DNA from: Streptomyces odontomachi
Lineage (GTDB): Bacteria; Actinomycetota; Actinomycetes; Streptomycetales; Streptomycetaceae
Reading direction: 5' to 3'
Assembly (NCBI RefSeq): GCF_024435355.1
Contig: NZ_JAMJWG010000005.1
Coordinates: 124,001-188,000, forward strand
Length of the DNA stretch: 64,000 bases
Every line of letters starts with the position of its first letter. Position 1 is the first letter of the stretch. This document shows, piece by piece, positions 25,795 to 35,114 of the stretch. Below the pieces are notes generated by a model. The model made no database searches. It had not been told where the DNA came from and worked only from the letters and a program-made list of their open reading frames with translations. A program made the translations under genes and the position numbers.

Positions 25795-28700
25795 GTGGCG
25801 CGGACAGGACCGTCCATGCACGAGCTGATCCGCCGGCGCCGCCGCGCGAAGTTCATCGGCAGGCACGACGAACTCGCCGCGTTCCGCGAGAACTTCGACC
25901 TGCCACCCGAAGACGACCGGCACCGCTTCCTGTTCCACGTGCACGGTCCGGCGGGCGTCGGCAAGACGTTCCTGGTCCGGGAGATGGAGCAGATGGCGCG
26001 CGACCGCGGCGCGCTCACCGCCTACCTGGACGAGTCCGTCGGCGACGTTCCGGAGGCGCTGGCCCGGATCAGTGCCGAGTCCGCCCGGCAGGGGCACCCC
26101 CTGAAGACGCTCGACAAGCGGCTTGCCGCCTACCGGCAGAAGCGGCACGAGGCCGAGTCGGTCTCCCTGCGGGAGGCCGCGGTCGACGGCTCACCCGCCG
26201 CCCCGGCCCCGCGGCCGTCCGCGGGCAGCATGGCGGTCGCACGCGCCGGGCTCACCGGGCTCGGCATGGTGCCGGTGGTCGGCGCGTTCGCGGGCGCGCT
26301 GGACCCCGCCGAACTGGCGCAGGGCACCGACCGGCTGCGGGCCACGCTCGGCGCACGGTTCACCAGCCAGGACGACGTCCAGCTGGTCCTGGCCCCCGAC
26401 CGGGCCCTGACACCGGTCCTCGTCGGGGAACTGACCGGCCTCGACGCACCCTGGATCGTGCTGTTCTTCGACACCTACGAGCGGACCGGACCGTTCCTCG
26501 ACGGCTGGCTGCGCGATGTGATGACGACCGACCGGTACGGGGCGCTGCCGGCGCACGTGGTCGTGGTGCTGTCGGGACAGCGGCCGTTCGACGCGGTGCG
26601 CTGGGGCGGCTGGGCGGACTTCGTGGCCGACCTGCCGCTCACGCCGTTCAGCGAGTCGGAGGCGCGGGGGCTGCTGGCCGCCAAGGGCGTGACGGACGAG
26701 ACGGTGGTCGCGGAGGTGCTGCGGCTCTCCGGCGGGTTGCCGGTGCTGCTCTCCATGCTCGCCGAGAACCAGCCGGAGAGCGCCGACGACGTCGGCGACC
26801 CCAGTTCGACCGCCGTGGAGCGCTTCCTGAAGTGGGAGCCGGACCCGGTACGCCGCGCAGCGGCCCTCGCCGGCGCCCTGCCCCGCCGGCTCGACGAGGA
26901 CGTCTTCCGGGCCGCCGTGGACGAACCGGCCGCCGGGCTCTACTCCTGGTTGTGCCGGCTGCCGTTCGTCAGCCCACGCGGCAGCCGGATCCAGTACCAC
27001 GACGTCGTCCGCGGTCCGATGCTGCGCCTGATGCGCCACACCTCGCGCCGCGACCTCGCCGCCCGGCACGCCCGGCTCGCGGCGGCGTTCGCCGCCTGGC
27101 GCACCGAGGCGGCGGAGGGGATCGAACCGGTCGACCTGTGGGAGCACGAGGACTGGCGGGCGTACCGGCTGGAGGAGACGTACCACCTGCTGTGCGCCCG
27201 CCCGGCCGCCGAACTCCCCGGAGCGCTGCGGGAGACCGTCGAGGCGTGCGAGGAGGGGCCGGTGGCGGGCCGGCAGTGGGCGCGGATGCTCGCGGACGCG
27301 GGGGAGGACGCCGACGACGACGAGCTGCGGACCTGGGGGCGGCTCCTGGCACGGGTGCTGCGGGAGGACGCCGGGGAGGACTCCGGTCGGGAGGACGACG
27401 CGCGTGCCGCCGGCGCACCGCACCAGGACGCGGCCGGTGCCGGCGAGGAACCGGAGGGCGTGCTGGCCGCGTTCGGCCTGTTGCTGTCCCGGCCGGGCCT
27501 GGACGCCGCCGGGCGGGCCCTGGCCCATGCGGCGCGCGGCCGTGAGCTGCGGGAGTCGGGGGACTTGACGGGTGCGCTGGCGGACTACGACCGGGCCGTC
27601 GCGCTCGACCCCCGCCTGGTACGCGGCTGGCACGGGCGCGGCCTCGCCCACCGGCAGAGCCAGGCGTACGAGGCGGCGGTGCGGGACTTCGACCGCTGCG
27701 ACGAACTGGCGCCCGACACGGCGTGGATCATCGAGGAACGCGGTGAGACGCACCGGATGGCCGGCGACGACGCGCAGGCCGTCGCGGACTTCGACCGGGC
27801 GATCACCCTGGACCCGACGCGCCCCGGCGCCTTCGCGTCCCGGGGCGTGTGCCAGGGCCGGCTCGGCCGGCACGAGGAGGCACTGGCCGATCTGGACCGG
27901 GCGCTCGCCATCGACGGCGACTACCTGTGGGCGCTGGTGCGCAGGGCGCGGCTGCACGGCGACCGGGGCCGCTGGGACGCGGCCTTCGCCGACCTGGACC
28001 GCGCGGTACGGCTGGCCCCCGACTCCGCATGGATCGCCTCCGAGCGGGGCGAGGTCTACCGGTCGGCCTTCCGAAACCACGAAGCCGTCGCGGAGTTCAC
28101 CCGAGCCCTCGACCTGCGGCCCGCCAGCTTCACCGCCATGGCCTCCCGCGCCGCCGCGCTACGCGGCCTTGGCCGGCACCGCGCCGCGCTGGCAGACCTC
28201 GACCGCGCCATCGAGTTGCACCCCGACTATCCCTGGGCCCTGCTTGAACGGGCCAGGGTACGGCGATGCCTGGGGGATCGGCCGGGTGCGTTCCGCGACC
28301 TCGACCTGGCGGTGGCCATCCGGCCCAGCGCGTACGGACCCCTCATCGAGCGTGCCATCGCGCACCGTGAAGCAGGCCGGAACGCCGCTGCCATGGCCGA
28401 TCTCGACCGTGTGCTGGAAAGCGCCCCCGACCACACCTGGGCGCTGGCCGAGCGGGGCGCGACCCATGCCGCCGAGGGGGATCACCACAAGGCGCTCCAG
28501 GACGTGGACCACGCCCTGGAAGCGCAGGCGGACAGCCTGGTCGCGCACCTCGAACGTACCCGGGTCCTGCTGCGGATGGGCCGGACCGCACAGGTCACGG
28601 CAGAGCTGGACTGGCTGATCGACAGCGGTGCGGACCCCGCCCGGATCGGCTGGACGGCCGCCTGGGCACTGCTCCTGGACCATCGTCCCGACGACGCGTT

Positions 28701-29184
28701 GCGGCAGCTGCGGCACCACCACACGCTGGTCACCGACCTGTGGCCCGCCGTGGCCCACCACCGGGCCGGACAGTGGGACCTGGCGCGGCGATGCGCTCAG
28801 CGAGCGTCCTTCGAGCATCCCTTGCCCTCCGCACACCTCCAGGCCCTCGTCCTCTCGGAGTCCGAGGGCCTGGCGCGGGCCGCGGCACAGTGGCGGCGCG
28901 TGCGGGACATGGCGACGCACGCCGGTCGGGACGTGGGCCGGCGCCCGGCCGCCTGGGCCGTGGTCGGCTACGCACTCGGCGACTGGGCCCGAGCCGACAC
29001 GGCCCTGGGCGTGGGCGTGGGGGAGGTCCAGGACTGGGGCGCCCTGCACGAGTGGTACGCCGAGCTCCACACCCTCCTGCGCAGCCCCGGCGCCGACCGC
29101 CTCCGGCTGTCCCCCCGCCTGGCCCACGTCGTCGCCGCCCGGGACGCCGTCCAGACCCGGTACGCACACGACCTGCCGGACTGA
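25795..29184 (+). CDS. P-loop NTPase with long TPR array (STAND-like)
   Basis: A 1129-residue cytoplasmic protein. GPAGVGKT (residues 51-58) is the Walker A motif and IVLFFDTYE the Walker B. The ATPase region (about 15-400) is followed by a winged-helix-like part with YHDVVRGPMLRLMRH. From about 575 to 960 there are roughly ten consecutive TPR units with the pattern ALADLDRAIELxPDYPWAL. GTG 25795 follows AGGAGGGA at 7-nt spacing; an upstream reading runs into the repeat element and is rejected. STAND-type ATPases act as oligomerising switches, including in signalling and antiphage defence, but nothing here shows an effector domain. The next gene, 224 bp downstream, is an ADP-ribosylglycohydrolase homologue. 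Confidence 0.85.
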   Translation: MARTGPSMHELIRRRRRAKFIGRHDELAAFRENFDLPPEDDRHRFLFHVHGPAGVGKTFLVREMEQMARDRGALTAYLDESVGDVPEALARISAESARQGHPLKTLDKRLAAYRQKRHEAESVSLREAAVDGSPAAPAPRPSAGSMAVARAGLTGLGMVPVVGAFAGALDPAELAQGTDRLRATLGARFTSQDDVQLVLAPDRALTPVLVGELTGLDAPWIVLFFDTYERTGPFLDGWLRDVMTTDRYGALPAHVVVVLSGQRPFDAVRWGGWADFVADLPLTPFSESEARGLLAAKGVTDETVVAEVLRLSGGLPVLLSMLAENQPESADDVGDPSSTAVERFLKWEPDPVRRAAALAGALPRRLDEDVFRAAVDEPAAGLYSWLCRLPFVSPRGSRIQYHDVVRGPMLRLMRHTSRRDLAARHARLAAAFAAWRTEAAEGIEPVDLWEHEDWRAYRLEETYHLLCARPAAELPGALRETVEACEEGPVAGRQWARMLADAGEDADDDELRTWGRLLARVLREDAGEDSGREDDARAAGAPHQDAAGAGEEPEGVLAAFGLLLSRPGLDAAGRALAHAARGRELRESGDLTGALADYDRAVALDPRLVRGWHGRGLAHRQSQAYEAAVRDFDRCDELAPDTAWIIEERGETHRMAGDDAQAVADFDRAITLDPTRPGAFASRGVCQGRLGRHEEALADLDRALAIDGDYLWALVRRARLHGDRGRWDAAFADLDRAVRLAPDSAWIASERGEVYRSAFRNHEAVAEFTRALDLRPASFTAMASRAAALRGLGRHRAALADLDRAIELHPDYPWALLERARVRRCLGDRPGAFRDLDLAVAIRPSAYGPLIERAIAHREAGRNAAAMADLDRVLESAPDHTWALAERGATHAAEGDHHKALQDVDHALEAQADSLVAHLERTRVLLRMGRTAQVTAELDWLIDSGADPARIGWTAAWALLLDHRPDDALRQLRHHHTLVTDLWPAVAHHRAGQWDLARRCAQRASFEHPLPSAHLQALVLSESEGLARAAAQWRRVRDMATHAGRDVGRRPAAWAVVGYALGDWARADTALGVGVGEVQDWGALHEWYAELHTLLRSPGADRLRLSPRLAHVVAARDAVQTRYAHDLPD

Positions 29185-29408
29185 CCGGACGGCGCGGGGG
29201 GACCTTGTCCCGGTGACGGACGACCGGCGACTTCAAGACACCCGGCGCCGCACCCGCCGAAGCCCCTGAAGCGACCCTCAGAGGTCGATTACAGTGCAGC
29301 GAGGGCGGGCCAGCACCGGTGGCCGGGGACACCCGGAACCCCGGACGTCGGGACGTCCGGGGGTACGTCGGGATGACGGCGAAGCGAGGACGGTGAGGAG
29401 GAGGCCCG

Positions 29409-30536
29409 GTGAACCCTGGAGTCACCGCTGTATGGGGGCGTGCGGAGCAGCAGGACTTCCGCAGTCGGGTCCGTGGCACCCTGCTGGGCGCGGCGCTCGG
29501 TGACGCACTCGGCGCGCCGGTGGCGTCGCTCACCCTGGAGGAGATCCGCGCCGCACACGGCGCGGAAGGCCTCACCGATTTCGCGCCCTTCCCCCTCGCG
29601 CACGACCGGCAGGGCGCCGTCACCGCCGCCACCCAGCTCCTGCTGTTCACCGTCGACGGGCTGATCCGCGCCCAGGTGCGCCGTGACACCGGCGCCTGGC
29701 ATCCGCCCTCCGACCTGCACCGCGCCTACCACCGCTGGGCCGCCACCCAGCGCGACTGGGGACCCGACGAGCGGCGCGCCGAGGACGGTTGGCTGGCCCG
29801 CGAGGAGTGGCTGTACGCCCGCCGCGATCCGGCACGTGCCTGCCTGCTCGGCTTCGGCGACGACGTCATGGGCACCCTGGACAAGCCGAAGAACCCGAAG
29901 GAGCGGGGTGCCCAGGCCGCCGCGCGTTCGGCACCGTTCGGGCTGCTGGTGGGCTGGGAGCCGCAGTTGGTGGCGCAGCTGGCGTTCGAGTGCGCGGTGC
30001 AGTCCCACGGCCATGCCGTCGCCTATCTCACGGCCGGCGCACACGCCGCGCTGGTGCATGCGCTGGCGCGCGGCGAGACCATGGACACGGCGGTGCAGCG
30101 CACGCTGGCGCTGCTCGCGACCCGCCCCGGCCACCCGCCCGTCACGGCCGCGCTCCAGCACGCGCTGGGCGCGGTGCGCCAGGGCATGCCGACCCCGGCC
30201 CGGGTGGAGGAACTGGCCGCCGACCGGGACGCGGAGGGCGCGCTCGCGGTGGCGGTGTACTGCGCCCTGGTCGGCGAGGACGTCCGGCACGGGCTGTGCC
30301 TGGCGGTGAACCAGGGCGCCGCCGACTCCGCGCTGTGCGGGACGCTCGCGGGCGCCCTGCTCGGCGCGTTGCACGGCGAGACCGCACTGCCACCGGCCTG
30401 GGTGGCCCAGGTCGAGGGCCGCGCCACCCTCCTGGAGATCGCCGACGACTTCGCCATGGAGATGACCCAGGGCCCGGCCCTGCACGGTCCGGGCCGTGCC
30501 TCAGAGGGCTGGCTCGCCCGCTATCCCCGGGCGTGA
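29409..30536 (+). CDS. ADP-ribosylglycohydrolase-family protein with degenerate metal sites
   Basis: A 375-residue all-helical DraG/ARH fold protein. The start of the family, LLGAALGDALGAPV, is preserved. The canonical TDDT metal-binding motif reads TAAT (residues 72-75, in GAVTAATQLLLF), and the C-terminal GDxD motif reads AADSALCG (residues 304-311), keeping D306 but with Ala at 308. Three of four metal-ligand Asp positions are therefore changed, so ADP-ribosyl hydrolysis is unlikely; binding of ADP-ribose may persist. GGAGG lies a few bases before GTG 29409. Its position after the P-loop/TPR gene suggests a shared function. Confidence 0.88.
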   Translation: MNPGVTAVWGRAEQQDFRSRVRGTLLGAALGDALGAPVASLTLEEIRAAHGAEGLTDFAPFPLAHDRQGAVTAATQLLLFTVDGLIRAQVRRDTGAWHPPSDLHRAYHRWAATQRDWGPDERRAEDGWLAREEWLYARRDPARACLLGFGDDVMGTLDKPKNPKERGAQAAARSAPFGLLVGWEPQLVAQLAFECAVQSHGHAVAYLTAGAHAALVHALARGETMDTAVQRTLALLATRPGHPPVTAALQHALGAVRQGMPTPARVEELAADRDAEGALAVAVYCALVGEDVRHGLCLAVNQGAADSALCGTLAGALLGALHGETALPPAWVAQVEGRATLLEIADDFAMEMTQGPALHGPGRASEGWLARYPRA

Positions 30537-30540
30537 GGAC

Positions 30541-30596
30541 CAGGGAGCCAGGGAGCCAGGGAGCCAGGGGATCAGGGGATCAGGGGATCAGGGGGC
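30541..30596. repeat. Seven tandem 8-bp units
   Basis: CAGGGAGC x3, CAGGGGAT x3 and CAGGGGGC form an exact 8-bp register. The array lies immediately at the truncated 3' end of the glycoside hydrolase pseudogene. Confidence 0.9.
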
Positions 30597-31304
30597 GCCC
30601 GGCAGCCCCCACCGCTCCGCCGGCGCGTTCGGCGTGACCGGGCGGACCACCGGAGTGGGACGCGTACCGCGCGGGTACACCCACGCCTCCTGGCCGCGGG
30701 ACAGCTCGATGTGCAGGTCGCCGTTGTCGAGGGAGACCCACTCCAGGGGCCGCCCCGCCCCGTCCCGAACGTCCACGGACCCGTCGATGTCCGTGCGCAG
30801 CACGCACCGCGCCCCCGCCTCGCTGAACACCCGCACCCACCGGGTCGCCAGTCGACACGCCCGTGACGGTGCCGACCGGTTCCAGGGTGAGGTGTCCGAT
30901 GGGCAGCCGCGCCAGACCGAAGGTGGAGCCGAACTCGGGCCGGTGGTCCTGGACCTCGCTGTGCTGGACGGTGAAGCGCATCGCGTTCGCGCCCGGTTCG
31001 GCGTAGACGCCGGTGCCGAGGAACCCGTTGCCGAGGAAGGGGCCCTCCTCCCAGGCCGCGGGCAGGGTACGCCAGACCGGGTCGGAGTCGGCGAGGACAC
31101 GCCGCCAGGCCTGCTCGCCACCGGTGTCGGCGGCCAGCGCGCCCGCCGACGTGGGCACGGCAGCCGTACGGGCCCCGTCTGGTGCTCCGCTCCGGGCCGG
31201 TCGTGCGGCTGTGCCGCCGCGGGGCCGGCCGCCGTGCCCATGGCCATGCCGGCGACGGCGCCGCCCAGCACCGTCCGTCGGGGAACGTCTCTTCTGCTGC
31301 CCAT
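30588..31304 (-). pseudogene. Decayed Tat-exported glycoside hydrolase (GH95-like N-terminus)
   Basis: The remnant begins with an intact Tat signal (SRRDVPRRTVLGGAVAGMAM) from ATG 31304. The coding signal then moves to another frame with WRTLPAAWEEGPFLGNGFLG and HSEVQDHRPEFGSTFGLARL, matching the N-terminal region of long Streptomyces GH95/alpha-fucosidase-like proteins, and then returns to the first frame at SEAGARCVLRTDIDGSVD. At least two frameshifts plus loss of most of the expected 700-900 residues show that it is dead. The break point coincides with the 8-bp tandem array at 30541. The signal and family guess come from pattern recognition. Confidence 0.8.
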
Positions 31305-31346
31305 CGCGCCTCCTGAGGATGTCGGCTCTCGTTCCTCTACGTGAAC

Positions 31347-31361
31347 ATAGATCCGATCTAT
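31347..31361. promoter_or_regulatory. Perfect 15-bp palindrome upstream of the hydrolase remnant
   Basis: ATAGATC-C-GATCTAT is a perfect inverted repeat 43 bp upstream of the pseudogene start, a typical operator position. The binding protein is unknown; GntR- or LacI-type regulators of sugar genes are possibilities. Confidence 0.55.
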
Positions 31362-31639
31362 CGACGGGCGGGACGCTAGGACGAGCGGGGTTTACGTCAA
31401 CAGGATGCGCAAGGATCTCCAATGCTGGCTCAGTCATCGGAGCACTCTCTTGACGCGTGGGGAGGACCGGTGTATCACCGAAGAGCAGGTTCATGTTCAT
31501 GACCGGTTTTCACCGACCGGCACCGGCACTGGCGCCGGGACCGCGGCCGGTCGCGGGGGAGCACGACGCCGCCCGCCCACCGGGTCGGCGGACGGGCGGC
31601 GCGGGGCGACGGAGTCGACAGGGGGGCCGAGTGGCCGGG

Positions 31640-33220
31640 TCAGTCCTTTGCGGTCTCCTTGCCGAGGTCCCCGAGGTCCCCGAGGTCTCCGAGGTCGTCC
31701 ACCGGGCTCGCGGTGACGGCCACTTCCGCCGCGGCGTCGTCCTCGTCGTCGAACCGGTTCACGCGCTCCAGGATCGCGTTCCGTTCGTCGTTCTCCTCGG
31801 GCTTGATCCAGCCGATCACGGTGTACAGCACCAGCGAGGTGGCGACCGGGGTGGCCGTCTGGACCTGCGTGCTCAGGTCGTCGATGCCGTAGTTGGTCAG
31901 CCAGAAGGCGAACAGGCCCAGCGCCCAGGAGACCAGCGCCGCCGTCGGGCCGGAACGCCGCCACGGGCGGAGCATGCCGAGCATGAACGGGATCGCGATC
32001 GGTCCCATCAGGCCGGCGACCCACTTGATCACCACGGAGATGATGCTGCCGAAGGCCGGCGAGGTGACCTGGGTGGCGACGGCCATGGACAGGCCGAGGA
32101 AGGCGATCGTGGTCCATCGGGCGGCGATCAGGCCGATCCGGTGGGTCCACTCGCGCGCCCGCCGGTTGAAGGCGGGCAGGATGTCACGGGTGAAGACGGC
32201 CGCGATGGCGTTGGCGTCCGAGGAGCACATGGCCATGGTGTGCGAGAAGAAGCCGACCACCACCAGGCCGAGCAGCCCGTGCGGCAGCAGTCGCTCGGTG
32301 AGCAGCGCATACGAGTCGGACGCGTCCGGCTTCGTGGCGTGCACCAGCAGCGGCGAGGCCCACATCGGGAAGAACAGCACCAGCGGCCAGACCGCCCACA
32401 GCGCCGACGACAGCGTCGCGGACCGCGAGGCGTCCTTGGCGCTCGGTGTCGCCATGTAGCGCTGGGCCTGGTTCCACATGCCGCCGTTGTACTCGAAGGT
32501 CTTGATGAAGACGATCGCCAGGAAGAACGTCAGGGTGTAGGGCCCGGTGGTGGGGTGGTGGTGCTCGGCGGGCAGCTTGTCCCAGATGTTCCACAGGCTG
32601 GAGAAGCCCAGCTCCAGGAAGACCGCGACCAGCATCGAGATGCCCGCCACGAACTGGATGATGAACTGCCCCATCTCGGTGAGCGCGTCCGCCCACAGAC
32701 CGCCGATGGTGCAGTACACCGCGGTGACCGCACCGGTGATCACGATGCCCTCGTTGAGGGAGAGGCCCGTGAAGACGGAGAGCAGGGTGGCGATCGCCGC
32801 CCACTTGGCGCCCACGTCCACCACCTTGAGCAGCACGCCGGATATCGCGAGCGCCTGCTGGGTGGGCACGTTGTACCGGTTCTTCAGGTACTCGAGCGGC
32901 GAGGCGACACCGAGCCGGGAGCGCAGCCGGTTCAGCCGCGGTGCGAAGGTCTTGATGCCTATCGCGATGCCGACGGCGATCGGGAAGCACCAGGTGGCGT
33001 ACGACGTGATGCCGTACTGGTAGGAGATGCCGGCGTACCCGGTGAACAGCACGGCGCTGTAACCGGACATGTGGTGCGAGATGCCGGACAGCCACCAGGG
33101 CATCTTGCCGCCGGCGGTGAAGTAGTCGCCCACGTCGCCGACGCGGTTGTGCGACCACCAGCCGATGGCCGCCATCACACCGAAGTATGCGATGAGCACG
33201 GCCCAGTCGAAACCGTTCAT
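31640..33220 (-). CDS. Sodium:solute symporter family transporter
   Basis: A 526-residue permease of the SSS (SGLT) family with about 13-14 transmembrane helices. Family features include GDYFTAGGKMPWWLSGISHHM near the N-terminus and SSDANAIAAVFTRD in the substrate/ion region. The C-terminal tail is acidic and ends in a GDLGDLGDLGK repeat encoded by 9-bp units. AGGAGGGGG precedes ATG 33220, which excludes an in-frame upstream start. Its position behind the decayed carbohydrate hydrolase suggests uptake of a sugar released by that enzyme, but SSS substrates are diverse. Confidence 0.93.
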   Translation of the reverse strand: MNGFDWAVLIAYFGVMAAIGWWSHNRVGDVGDYFTAGGKMPWWLSGISHHMSGYSAVLFTGYAGISYQYGITSYATWCFPIAVGIAIGIKTFAPRLNRLRSRLGVASPLEYLKNRYNVPTQQALAISGVLLKVVDVGAKWAAIATLLSVFTGLSLNEGIVITGAVTAVYCTIGGLWADALTEMGQFIIQFVAGISMLVAVFLELGFSSLWNIWDKLPAEHHHPTTGPYTLTFFLAIVFIKTFEYNGGMWNQAQRYMATPSAKDASRSATLSSALWAVWPLVLFFPMWASPLLVHATKPDASDSYALLTERLLPHGLLGLVVVGFFSHTMAMCSSDANAIAAVFTRDILPAFNRRAREWTHRIGLIAARWTTIAFLGLSMAVATQVTSPAFGSIISVVIKWVAGLMGPIAIPFMLGMLRPWRRSGPTAALVSWALGLFAFWLTNYGIDDLSTQVQTATPVATSLVLYTVIGWIKPEENDERNAILERVNRFDDEDDAAAEVAVTASPVDDLGDLGDLGDLGKETAKD

Positions 33221-33627
33221 GTGCCCCCTCCTGAGATCCGCCTTGTGAACTTCCACGTACTGGTGCTGCGCTTCGTCACCGTGCCGCCCACGCCGTGGGT
33301 ATGGGCTCGGTCCCCAGGTCGGGCTACCGTTACGGGAGGGGACGTGGGGGATTGAACCGTTGGACGCCAGGGCTGGTCAAGACCTTCGCGGTCACAGATA
33401 TGAACGAAGGTCAACTAGAGGAACGATTTTACGCCTTCTTGGCGTTGCGGCGGTGACTGTTCCGGCTGGGCGGATCCGTGCCCGCGTTGGCGTGGTTGCG
33501 AACGCCTGAGCGTGGCTGCCGTCGGCGGTGCCGGCGCGGGGTCGTCCGGGCACGGCTGAGCCCCCTCGGCCGGGACGGCGAACCAGTCGAGAGGGCTCTG
33601 TGTGGTGCGGGCGTGGCCCGCGGGGGA
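33221..33627. other. Gap between symporter and DUF397 gene
   Basis: No convincing gene. GACCTTCG (33381-33388) and CGAAGGTC (33405-33412) form an 8-bp inverted repeat with a 16-bp spacer, upstream of the symporter on its coding strand, and might be an operator. The rest is GC-rich with only short out-of-frame readings. Confidence 0.4.
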
Positions 33628-33837
33628 TCAGTCGAGGTCGAAGGCGCCCCGGCACACCTCAGACACGAACGCGCCCCAAGAACCCGGCGCGAAGGCAAGC
33701 GTCCGTCCCTCGGGAACCTTCGAGTCCCGCACCGCAATTGCTTGCGATTGCGGCGACTTGACTTCTACGCACGCGCCATTCCCCGTCGAGTAAGAGGACT
33801 TGGTCCATACATGCGTAGCGCCCTGCTTGATTGCCAT
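33628..33837 (-). CDS. DUF397 protein
   Basis: A 69-residue protein with the DUF397 pattern: WTKSSYSTGNGACVEV, VRDSKVPEGRTLAF and the C-terminal WGAFVSEV. GGAG 6 nt before ATG 33837 sets the start. DUF397 genes are usually found next to XRE-DUF5753 regulators in Streptomyces, as here (34112-34969, same strand, 274 bp upstream), and in several cases the DUF397 protein acts as an antagonist of the regulator. Confidence 0.92.
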   Translation of the reverse strand: MAIKQGATHVWTKSSYSTGNGACVEVKSPQSQAIAVRDSKVPEGRTLAFAPGSWGAFVSEVCRGAFDLD

Positions 33838-34111
33838 GTCTGCTCCGGTCAGCCAATCATCGATGTGCGGATTGCCGGTGTCCGCGCACGGCGAGGCACC
33901 GGTCCGGCGCTCCGGTGCGCCGGTCGTGATCGACGCTACTCGGCCCTTCCGGGACATGACGTCATCATTCACTCGACCGGATGGCATATTCCATGCTGGT
34001 CTTACACTGCAACGTTACCGAGGTGTACCGTGCCGCGTATTTGCGCTCGGTGGGCCGCCGTTGGCCTTCTCGCCGCCCTCTTGTGGGCCCTGCACACCTC
34101 GCATGCCCATG

Positions 34112-34969
34112 TCAGCGCGCGTAATCCTTGGCGATGCCGGAAATGAACTCGCGTGATTGCTCCGGATTCAGGGCCTGTGCCCGCAGGTGCTCGTACATCA
34201 CGCTGTATTTCTGGACGTCACCCGACTTCTCCAGATAGAGATCGCTGGTGACACCCTCGATATAGACCACACTTGAATCCGCGGCGTCCGGGAATTCGAG
34301 AATCGCATACTGGCCGTTGAGCCCGGGGTGCGCCCCCATGTCGAACGGGATGACCTGCACCGTTACATGGGGCAGTTGCGACTGCTCGACGAGATGCTCC
34401 AGCTGTTCCCGCATCAGGCCCGGCGAGCCGACCTTGCGGCGCAGCGCCGCCTCGTCCATCACGGTCCACAGCCGCAGCGGGTTCTCGGTGGACTGAATGC
34501 GCTCCTGACGGCGCATCCGCACCTGCACCCGCTTGTCGATGTCGGCCTGCGGCGTCTCCGGAAGCGCGCCGGTAATCAGGGCCTCCGCATAGAACCGGGT
34601 CTGGAGCAGGCCCGGCACGACCTGTGGATCGTAGATGCGCAGCGAGGCCGCGTCCGTCTCCAGGCCGATATAGACGCTGTACGGGATATCGCCGAAGGTG
34701 TGCCACCAGCCCTGCTGGCGGGAGTCCTTGGCCATCTGCATCAGACCGTCGACGACGCGCTGGTCGTCGACCTCGTAGACGCCGCAAAGATCGCGTACGT
34801 CGCGTTGGCTGATGCTGCGGCGGCCGTTCTCCAGCCTGCTGATCTTCGACTGCGAGACGAGCAGGCGCTCGGCGACTTCTTCGGCGGTCATTCCCTTGAG
34901 CTCGCGAAGCCGCCGCAACTCCTGGCCGAGGCGGCGTCGTCGGACGGTGGGGTTGACATGGGACGCCAC
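34112..34969 (-). CDS. XRE family regulator with DUF5753 domain
   Basis: A 285-residue regulator. The helix-turn-helix is at residues 12-70 (RLGQELRRLRELKGMTAEEV, VSQSKISRLENGRRSIS). The DUF5753 domain follows (about 105-280) with YDPQVVPGLLQTRFYAEAL, VRMRRQERIQ and the MREQLEHLVEQSQLPHVTVQ block. The family partners with DUF397 small proteins. GGAGGTGCAC lies just before the likely ATG 34969. The upstream 130 bp holds an 18-bp palindrome and four 11-bp iterated motifs, which make its regulation unusual. Confidence 0.94.
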   Translation of the reverse strand: MASHVNPTVRRRRLGQELRRLRELKGMTAEEVAERLLVSQSKISRLENGRRSISQRDVRDLCGVYEVDDQRVVDGLMQMAKDSRQQGWWHTFGDIPYSVYIGLETDAASLRIYDPQVVPGLLQTRFYAEALITGALPETPQADIDKRVQVRMRRQERIQSTENPLRLWTVMDEAALRRKVGSPGLMREQLEHLVEQSQLPHVTVQVIPFDMGAHPGLNGQYAILEFPDAADSSVVYIEGVTSDLYLEKSGDVQKYSVMYEHLRAQALNPEQSREFISGIAKDYAR

Positions 34970-35019
34970 GGACGTGCACCTCCGGCTGGGGGCCAGTTCT
35001 TAGGGCCGGCACTTTGTGT

Positions 35020-35037
35020 ATCTGCTGTTGAGCAGAT
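35020..35037. promoter_or_regulatory. Palindromic operator candidate upstream of the XRE gene
   Basis: ATCTGCT-GTTG-AGCAGAT: 7-bp perfect arms with a 4-bp spacer, about 50 bp before the XRE start, where it would overlap the promoter. Suited to a dimeric helix-turn-helix protein; autoregulation is inferred. Confidence 0.55.
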
Positions 35038-35070
35038 TGCCACCAAGAGGCCGCTCGGCGCTGGGAAACA

Positions 35071-35114
35071 GTGGATATGCAAGGGATATGCGACAGATAT
35101 GCCGTAAATATGCG
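35071..35114. repeat. Four 11-bp iterated ATATGC motifs
   Basis: ATATGC occurs at 35075, 35086, 35097 and 35108, each exactly 11 bp apart, so that four 11-mers (NNRRATATGCN) sit on the same face of the helix. They lie in an AT-richer patch 100-145 bp upstream of the XRE-DUF5753 gene. Confidence 0.85.
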
